From Candidatus Omnitrophota bacterium (GTDB lineage Bacteria > Omnitrophota > Gorgyraeia > Tantalellales > Tantalellaceae), in contig JAHIZQ010000056.1 in assembly GCA_018814505.1 (NCBI GenBank), positions 1 through 10,910 on the forward strand: a stretch of DNA of 10,910 nt, in the 5' to 3' direction. Made by a program: the position numbers and the translations under genes. This document shows positions 6,690 through 10,910 of the stretch, piece by piece. Every line of letters begins with the position of its first letter. Within the stretch, counting starts at the first letter, position 1. The notes beneath the pieces were generated by a model. It was not told the DNA's origin. It searched no databases and saw only the letters and a program-made list of their open reading frames with translations.

Positions 6690-7314
6690 GGAACAGGACA
6701 CATTTTTTTACGAAAAGAAGGCTTTCAGTGCCGGGTATAAACGTGTAGCGGGAATAGATGAAGCCGGCAGGGGGCCTTTGGCCGGGCCCGTTGTCGCAGG
6801 TGCGGTTAGAGTTTGTGATGGTTCGTTTACTGAACGGATAGATGACTCTAAAAAGCTTAGTGTAAGGCAAAGAGAAAAAGCGTTTGTTGATATCTTGAAG
6901 CGGTGTGATGTTGGGATTGGGTGTGTTGACGTAGAGGAAGTTGACAGGGTAAACATTTATAATGCGACTTTACTCGCAATGCGAAAAGCAATTGATGATC
7001 TTAATGATGAGCCAGACTATTTATTAATTGACGGTAAAATGAATATCGATATTCATCAGCCGCGGACTTGTTTAATCGGAGGTGAAAGCCTTAGTGTTTC
7101 TATTGCGTGCGCTTCAATTATTGCAAAAGTTTATAGGGACAGGTTAATGATCGAGTTAGATTTGGAATATCCTCAATATGGTTTTAAAAAACATAAAGGG
7201 TATGGAACTCGTGAACATATAGAAGCTATTCGGAAACATGGGCTTTGTAGTGTTCACCGTAAAACTTTTGGTCCATTTGGAAGCCGTCGAAAAATAAAAA
7301 AACCGGTATTATAA
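6655..7314 (+). CDS. rnhB: Ribonuclease HII
   Basis: RNase HII cleaves the RNA strand of RNA-DNA hybrids and starts removal of single ribonucleotides from DNA. With the start chosen here the protein has 219 residues. It carries G-I-D35-E36-A-G-R-G-P (catalytic pair), D-S-K-K-L at 63-67, L-L-I-D126-G, S-I-A-C-A-S-I-I-A-K-V-Y-R-D at 149-162 and Y-G-F-K-K-H-K-G-Y-G-T near the C-terminus. The fourth metal-binding residue, normally Asp in a G-D-S/A context, is Glu144 here (G-G-E-S). The TTG at 6655 is preferred because AAGGAA (6645-6650) lies just upstream; no ATG or GTG occurs in frame before the D-E-A-G-R-G-P motif. An earlier TTG at 6565 would only add sequence overlapping rplS. It overlaps rplS by 35 bases and ends the housekeeping block. 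Confidence 0.9.
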   Translation: MSKRKKPKLPNKEQDTFFYEKKAFSAGYKRVAGIDEAGRGPLAGPVVAGAVRVCDGSFTERIDDSKKLSVRQREKAFVDILKRCDVGIGCVDVEEVDRVNIYNATLLAMRKAIDDLNDEPDYLLIDGKMNIDIHQPRTCLIGGESLSVSIACASIIAKVYRDRLMIELDLEYPQYGFKKHKGYGTREHIEAIRKHGLCSVHRKTFGPFGSRRKIKKPVL

Positions 7315-7315
7315 T
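7287..7315 (+). promoter_or_regulatory. Possible promoter for the fhs operon
   Basis: TCGAAA (7287-7292) and a perfect TATAAT (7310-7315) are spaced by 17 bases, overlapping the rnhB stop codon. Transcription would start near 7322 and give an fhs leader of about 194 bases that includes all the structured elements described below. The -35 match is only four of six. The same bases form the terminator-like palindrome at 7304-7321, so the two readings compete. Confidence 0.4.
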
Positions 7316-7328
7316 ATGCCGTTTATTT
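7301..7328 (+). terminator. Possible intrinsic terminator at the end of rnhB
   Basis: CGGTAT (7304-7309) pairs with ATGCCG (7316-7321), including one G-U pair, around a 6-base loop. It is preceded by an A-run and followed by TTTATTT. The stem is short and overlaps the rnhB stop codon. It would end the rpsP-to-rnhB transcript, but it coincides with the possible fhs promoter. Confidence 0.45.
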
Positions 7329-7335
7329 GTGTGTG

Positions 7336-7450
7336 AATAGAGAATATTTTACGATTATATTTAAGTCAGAAAGTAAAGCTGAAATTCGAACAGTACGTAT
7401 TTTGTGAAAATTATTCTCTATTGATTGTTTGACGGTGCTTTTCTGACTTA
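7336..7450 (+). promoter_or_regulatory. Structured fhs leader: two interleaved 11-bp inverted repeats
   Basis: AATAGAGAATA (7336-7346) is the exact reverse complement of 7412-7422. TAAGTCAGAAA (7362-7372) is the exact reverse complement of 7440-7450, and this second stem can extend by three more pairs beyond a 4-base bulge (7377-7379 with 7437-7439). The order A-B-A'-B' means the stems either form an H-type pseudoknot, with connecting loops of 15, 39 and 17 bases, or exclude each other. The element sits in the only long gene-free stretch before the one-carbon operon, directly followed by a terminator-like hairpin. I do not recognise it as a known riboswitch class. The pairing is read directly; an RNA regulatory role is inferred. 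Confidence 0.55.
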
Positions 7451-7492
7451 CTGCCGCAATTCGGGTTCAAGTAATTGTGGTAGTCTTTTCTC
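7450..7492 (+). terminator. Terminator-like hairpin upstream of the fhs ribosome binding site
   Basis: Bases 7450-7461 (ACTGCCGCAATT) pair with 7473-7484 over 12 positions including two G-U pairs, with an 11-base loop, followed by CTTTTCTC. It ends 12 bases before the AAGGAG of fhs. It shares base 7450 with the last pair of the preceding stem, so the two structures abut. This is the expected position of an attenuator that decides whether fhs is transcribed. Without testing, a purely structural hairpin is also possible. Confidence 0.55.
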
Positions 7493-7515
7493 GGAAAAAA
7501 GGAGATGATGTTATT

Positions 7516-9219
7516 ATGGGATACGGCATTGATCAAAGAATAGCTTCCACAATTAAATTAAAAGACATCAGTGAAATTGCAAGAAAAATCGGAATTGCCG
7601 ATAAGTATTTGACGAAATATGGCAAATATATTGCTAAAATTTCCGTGGATTCGTTAAATGAAATACTTAAGAAACGAAAAAATGGAAAGATGATTTTGGT
7701 TACGTCAATTACGCCGACACATTTGGGCGAAGGCAAGACAGTCAATACCATAGGGTTGGCAATGGCTTTAAACAAACTTGGGAAAAAAGCCATTTCCTGT
7801 ATTAGGCAGTCCTCTTTTGGGCCTTTTTTTGGAATTAAGGGAGGCGCTACAGGGGGAGGATGCGCTCAAATATTACCGGCCGAAGAGGTTACTATGGGGT
7901 TGACGGGAGACTCGTTTGCTGTAAGCAACGCGCAGAATCTTTGTTCCGCTTTTTTAGATAACAGTCTTTATTGGGGGAATCCCCTCAATATCGATAAAGG
8001 TAACATTTCTTGCACCCGAGTTCTTGATGTAAGCGATAGAGCTTTACGTAATCTCGCAATTGGAGGCGGAGGAAAATTTCACGGTGTAAATCGTAAGACA
8101 AGTGTTGAAATTACACAGGCCGGGGAATGCATGGGGGTATTGTCTCTTTCGGAAAATTTGAAAGATTTAAGGCAAAGGTTGGGGCGGATTGTTGTAGGGT
8201 TTACAATGAGTGGAAAGCCTGTTACGGCGGAAGATTTAAAAGTTGCCGGAGCCATGAGTGCGATTATGAAAAACGCGCTTAATCCCAACCTCGTACAGAC
8301 CAATGAGAATACGCCATGTTTTGTACATACGGGTTCTTTTGCGAATGTTTCACATGGTTCGAGTTCTGTAATAGCGGATAAATTGGCACTAAAACTTGCT
8401 GATTATACTGTTACCGAAAGCGGGTTTGGCGCTGATTTAGGTGCAGAAAAATTTATTGATATTAAATGCCGGAAATCAGGAATAAAACCGGATGTGATTG
8501 TAATAAACTGTTCTGTGCGGGCGTTAAAAGTTCATAGCGGAGATTTTGTTTTTAAAGGAAATTCAATGCCGGCTGAGCTTAAAAAAGAAAACCTGTCAGC
8601 CGTGGACAGAGGTTGTTCTAATTTGGAAAAACAGGTAGAAAACCTGAAGATGTTTGGTGTGCCCATAGTTGTATGCATAAATAAATTTGATTCGGATTCA
8701 CAAAAAGAATTGGACATAGTGGTTAAACGCGCTGAAGTTTTGAATGTTGCGGGCGTTGCGATAAGTGAAGTTTATAAAATGGGGAGTAAAGGTGCGGTTG
8801 AATTGGCGCGGGCAGTTATTAAAGCCGCAGGGGAAGAAGCATCTTTACGATATCTTTATCCCGTTGATATGAGTATTCGCGGTAAGATTGAACGTATCGC
8901 TAAATCTATGTATGGTGCGAATGAAGTCAAATATTCGGATTTAGCTTCAGCGAATATAGGGAGAATAGAAAAAAATAAATTTGAGATGTTTCCCGTTTGT
9001 ATGGCTAAGGCGCATCTTTCGCTTTCGAATAATCCTTTAAAAAAAGGCAGGCCGCGAGGATTTAAATTAAGTATAGAAGACGTTACTTTAGCGGCCGGAG
9101 CAGGATATATCGTAGTAAAATGCGAAGGTGTTAATGTAATGCCGGGTTTGCCGAAAAAACCCAGGGGCATAAATGTAGATGTTGATGTTAAAACCGGAAT
9201 GATTAAGGGGTTGTTCTAA
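7516..9219 (+). CDS. fhs: Formate-tetrahydrofolate ligase (divergent)
   Basis: Fhs uses ATP to join formate to tetrahydrofolate, giving 10-formyl-THF, the entry step of the Wood-Ljungdahl methyl branch. The 567-residue length fits the family (about 555-560). Conserved parts are T-P-T-H-L-G-E-G-K-T (66-75, P-loop), G-I-K-G-G-A (106-111), N-P-N-L-V-Q-T (256-262), E-S-G-F-G-A-D-L-G-A-E-K-F (301-313), F-G-V-P-I-V-V (380-386) and the C-terminal P-G-L-P. Several near-invariant motifs differ: R-Q-S-S-F-G-P for R-E-P-S-L-G-P (97-103), P-A-E-E-V-T-M-G-L-T-G-D for the usual P-M-E-D-I-N-L-H-F-T-G-D (121-132), A-G-E-C-M-G for A-S-E-I-M-A (202-207), and S-E-V-Y for S-E-V-W (417-420). The ATG at 7516 follows AAGGAGATGAT (7498-7508), an extended Shine-Dalgarno match. 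An earlier in-frame GTG at 7477 lies inside the upstream hairpin and is disfavoured. Confidence 0.93.
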   Translation: MGYGIDQRIASTIKLKDISEIARKIGIADKYLTKYGKYIAKISVDSLNEILKKRKNGKMILVTSITPTHLGEGKTVNTIGLAMALNKLGKKAISCIRQSSFGPFFGIKGGATGGGCAQILPAEEVTMGLTGDSFAVSNAQNLCSAFLDNSLYWGNPLNIDKGNISCTRVLDVSDRALRNLAIGGGGKFHGVNRKTSVEITQAGECMGVLSLSENLKDLRQRLGRIVVGFTMSGKPVTAEDLKVAGAMSAIMKNALNPNLVQTNENTPCFVHTGSFANVSHGSSSVIADKLALKLADYTVTESGFGADLGAEKFIDIKCRKSGIKPDVIVINCSVRALKVHSGDFVFKGNSMPAELKKENLSAVDRGCSNLEKQVENLKMFGVPIVVCINKFDSDSQKELDIVVKRAEVLNVAGVAISEVYKMGSKGAVELARAVIKAAGEEASLRYLYPVDMSIRGKIERIAKSMYGANEVKYSDLASANIGRIEKNKFEMFPVCMAKAHLSLSNNPLKKGRPRGFKLSIEDVTLAAGAGYIVVKCEGVNVMPGLPKKPRGINVDVDVKTGMIKGLF

Positions 9220-9221
9220 TA

Positions 9222-9812
9222 ATGGCGAAAGAATATCTGAAAACTACAATTGAGGAATATTTGACGGATATTGCTTCCCGGAGCGCAGTACCAGGAGGAG
9301 GAAGCGCTACCGCGCTTACCGCCGCGACAGCCGCGGGGCTAAATCTTATGGTAATGGCATATAGCAAAAAAAATGAAGTACGCGACAATGAAAAGCTAGA
9401 TGCACTTTACGCCGTTCAGAAAAAAGGTTTTAAAAAATTGCTGACTCTCATAGATAAAGATTGCGAAGTTTTCCGCGCGCTTATGGATAAATTAGCTAGT
9501 AAATCTTCTGCTGAACAGGAATACATAAACGCGGCACAAGTACCGATGGAAATATGCAGAGAAAGCGCAAATTGCCTACGAGCGGTAAGTTATCTTATAG
9601 AAAACGGAAATAAGAATTTGTTGACAGACGTTGGGTGCGCCGCGCATATGTTTAAAGCATCTTTTTATTCTGCGAAACTTAACGTGGAAATTAACCTTAA
9701 ACATATAAAAAATGACGCGCTTTGCAAAAATATTAGGTCAGAAATTAAGCAAATTGAAGAAGAAATAAACCGAATTTGCGATAATGCGTACGTTTTTTTA
9801 GCGAAAACGTAA
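9222..9812 (+). CDS. fchA: Methenyltetrahydrofolate cyclohydrolase (cyclodeaminase family)
   Basis: FchA interconverts 10-formyl-THF and 5,10-methenyl-THF and belongs to the formiminotransferase-cyclodeaminase C-terminal family, unrelated to FolD. The 196-residue, mostly helical protein has the glycine motif S-A-V-P-G-G-G-S-A-T-A-L at 21-32, a hydrophobic helix after it with M-V-M-A at 43-46, and a D-V-G-C-A-A segment at 135-140, followed by A-K-L-N-V-E-I-N-L, typical of the family. The C-terminal helix is charged. It starts 2 bases after the fhs stop, with AAGGGG (9205-9210) inside fhs as its binding site. Lying between fhs and a folD that lacks the cyclohydrolase lysine, it is the probable sole provider of the cyclohydrolase step in this operon. 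A role in serine or glycine one-carbon metabolism instead of acetogenesis remains possible. Confidence 0.9.
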   Translation: MAKEYLKTTIEEYLTDIASRSAVPGGGSATALTAATAAGLNLMVMAYSKKNEVRDNEKLDALYAVQKKGFKKLLTLIDKDCEVFRALMDKLASKSSAEQEYINAAQVPMEICRESANCLRAVSYLIENGNKNLLTDVGCAAHMFKASFYSAKLNVEINLKHIKNDALCKNIRSEIKQIEEEINRICDNAYVFLAKT

Positions 9813-9826
9813 ATTGTGGAGGCAGA

Positions 9827-10669
9827 ATGGCAAAATGTGTTAACGGTAGAGCGATAGCAAAAAGCAGTAATGACAAGGTAAGGGATGAAATACAATTGCG
9901 CCGTGCTAAAAAAGGGCGGTCGCCTAAATTGGTATCGCTTTCCGTGGGGTACAGCGAAGACGCGGAAATCTATATGAATATGCAAAAAAAAGTTTCAGAT
10001 TATGTTGGGGTTGAGTTTGTTTCACAAAAGCTTTCTGCGGATACGTCTCAGGATGAACTAATTGAACAGATTAAAAAATTAAACTTAGATAGCACGGTTA
10101 CTTCCATTATAGTACAAAAACCTTTACCGGAAAATATTGACCACAACATAGCGGTTTCAAGTATATTGCCTGAAAAGGACGCTGAAGGGATTACTCCATA
10201 CAATCTTGGCAGGATTTTCAGGAAAGAAGCGGATATTGTTCCCTGTACGCCGGGCGCTGTAATGAAAATATTGAAAAGTTGTAATGTTGATTTATACGGA
10301 AAAGAAGTTGTGATTATCGGTCATTCCGCGATAGTCGGAAAACCTCTAAGTCTTATGATGCTTAATGAAACAGCGACTGTTACGGTGTGTCATGTTGGAA
10401 CGGCGGAAAAAGGAAACATTATCGCACATACGCGTAAAGCTGACATTTTGATCGTCGCGGTGGGTAAAGCCGCCATGGTAAAACCCGATTGGATTAAAGA
10501 GGGAGCTGTTGTTATAGATGTTGGAATAAATAAGGTTGAGGATAAAATTCAGGGCGATGTTGATTTTTTGGAAACTGAAAAAAAAGCATCAATTATTACA
10601 CCGGTTCCGGGTGGTGTAGGTCCGGTTACCGTGTCTATACTTATGAGGAACGTTTTAAGAGCATATTAG
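9827..10669 (+). CDS. folD: Methylene-THF dehydrogenase (FolD), probably without cyclohydrolase activity
   Basis: FolD normally oxidises methylene-THF to methenyl-THF with NAD(P)+ and hydrolyses that to 10-formyl-THF; in the Wood-Ljungdahl direction it runs in reverse. The 280-residue product has V-Q97-K-P-L-P in the folate site, P-E-K-D118-A-E-G, V-P-C-T-P-G at 138-143, I-I-G-H-S-A-I-V-G-K-P at 163-173 (dinucleotide site, where G-R-S is usual), V-V-I-D-V-G at 228-233 and P-V-P-G-G-V-G-P at 259-266. The catalytic signature Y-x-x-x-K is changed: Tyr49 is kept but the residue four further on is Gln53, aligning without gaps to Lys54 of E. coli and Lys56 of human enzyme. The family knowledge is that this Lys is required for the cyclohydrolase half-reaction. 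The ATG at 9827 follows TGGAGG (9817-9822), 14 bases after the fchA stop. Confidence 0.95.
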   Translation: MAKCVNGRAIAKSSNDKVRDEIQLRRAKKGRSPKLVSLSVGYSEDAEIYMNMQKKVSDYVGVEFVSQKLSADTSQDELIEQIKKLNLDSTVTSIIVQKPLPENIDHNIAVSSILPEKDAEGITPYNLGRIFRKEADIVPCTPGAVMKILKSCNVDLYGKEVVIIGHSAIVGKPLSLMMLNETATVTVCHVGTAEKGNIIAHTRKADILIVAVGKAAMVKPDWIKEGAVVIDVGINKVEDKIQGDVDFLETEKKASIITPVPGGVGPVTVSILMRNVLRAY

Positions 10670-10677
10670 GAATCAAA

Positions 10678-10910
10678 ATGTCACAATTTAAAAAAGCACT
10701 TGAAAACGGAAAGTTTGTTATAACAACCGAGATAGGGCCGCCGAAAGGTGTGTCAATGGAATCGGTTTTTCGAGAACTAGAATGCGTTAAAGGTAGAGTT
10801 GACGGAGTGAATGTCACTGACCAGCAAAGTTCGATTATGCGTTTGGGATCAATAGCCGCTAGCAGGTTTCTTAATGATCACGGATATGAGGCAATATGTC
10901 AAATGACCTG
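10678..10910 (+). CDS. metF: Methylenetetrahydrofolate reductase, 5' part (runs off the window)
   Basis: Only the first 77 codons are present. The reading frame from ATG 10678 gives M-S-Q-F-K-K-A-L-E-N-G-K-F-V-I-T-T-E-I-G-P-P-K-G, then G-R-V-D-G-V-N-V-T-D-Q-Q-S-S-I-M-R-L and I-C-Q-M-T at the edge. This matches the N-terminus of MetF-type reductases found in anaerobes with the Wood-Ljungdahl pathway, where the T-x-E-I-G-P-P-K-G strand opens the TIM barrel and V-N-V-T-D-x-Q-S lines the folate/flavin site. The enzyme reduces methylene-THF to methyl-THF, the next step after FolD. AGGA at 10668-10671, overlapping the folD stop, is 6 bases upstream. The C-terminal half, and whether a MetV-like partner follows, cannot be seen. 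Confidence 0.88.
   Translation, partial: MSQFKKALENGKFVITTEIGPPKGVSMESVFRELECVKGRVDGVNVTDQQSSIMRLGSIAASRFLNDHGYEAICQMT

Noticed and set aside
7462..7472. The hairpin loop GGGTTCAAGT resembles a tRNA T-loop
   Set aside because: No acceptor, D or anticodon arm is found around it, and the flanking stem is too long for a T-arm, so a tRNA or tRNA-like gene is not supported.
7477..7515. Fhs start at GTG 7477
   Set aside because: This start lies inside the terminator-like stem, whereas ATG 7516 follows an extended Shine-Dalgarno match and gives a normal length.
1728..9535. Recurrent AACGCGG strings as a possible uptake or Chi-like sequence
   Set aside because: They fall mainly at Asn-Ala codon pairs in conserved proteins and show no strand or spacing pattern that I could see by eye.
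9789..9811. 9-bp hairpin over the fchA stop codon (ACGTTTT pairing with AAAACGT) as a terminator
   Set aside because: It lies within coding sequence, has an A+T-rich stem, and is followed by AAATTGTGG, not a U-run; folD follows immediately.
1..10910. CRISPR arrays, insertion sequences, phage genes or tRNA/rRNA genes
   Set aside because: I found no repeat-spacer pattern, transposase or integrase motif, or folded RNA gene; all sizeable coding sequence is housekeeping or one-carbon metabolism.

Overview
The window carries fourteen tightly packed genes, all on the + strand, from an uncultured-looking bacterium of moderate to low G+C. It holds two blocks. The first (1-7314) is housekeeping: the 3' end of coaE, then rho, rpmE, prfA, prmC, murA, rpsP, trmD, rplS and rnhB. 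The second (7516 to the right edge) is fhs-fchA-folD-metF, the enzymes that carry formate to methyl-tetrahydrofolate, i.e. the methyl branch of the Wood-Ljungdahl pathway; metF runs off the window. The combination suggests an anaerobe that makes peptidoglycan (murA) and has at least part of a reductive one-carbon pathway. Omnitrophota or Elusimicrobiota-like lineages would fit, but that is a low-confidence inference from gene content only.

Layout. coaE overlaps rho. A 185-base gap holds a good sigma70-type promoter and a 12-base direct repeat before rpmE (zinc-binding L31). A near-perfect 18-bp hairpin separates rpmE from prfA, which has no clear Shine-Dalgarno site. prmC follows 2 bases after prfA and overlaps murA. 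A 112-base leader before rpsP contains two mutually exclusive helices, one of which would cover the rpsP ribosome binding site. trmD and rplS overlap by 4 bases, and rnhB starts at a TTG inside rplS. rimM and a KH-domain gene, common in this operon, are not between rpsP and trmD. After rnhB there is a hairpin/promoter region and then an unusually structured ~194-base leader: two 11-bp inverted repeats in interleaved (pseudoknot) order, followed by a terminator-like hairpin just upstream of the fhs ribosome binding site.

How the genes work together. Rho, RF1 and PrmC act in termination of transcription and translation; L31, S16, L19 and TrmD serve the ribosome and tRNA; MurA starts peptidoglycan synthesis. 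In the second block Fhs makes 10-formyl-THF from formate, FchA converts it to methenyl-THF, FolD reduces that to methylene-THF, and MetF makes methyl-THF. FolD has lost the lysine needed for cyclohydrolase activity in the family (Gln at residue 53), which fits a division of labour with the adjacent FchA. Fhs departs from family consensus at several normally invariant places. The strongest leads are the fhs leader, the FolD/FchA pairing, the rpsP leader, the divergent Fhs and a PrmC without its N-terminal domain.
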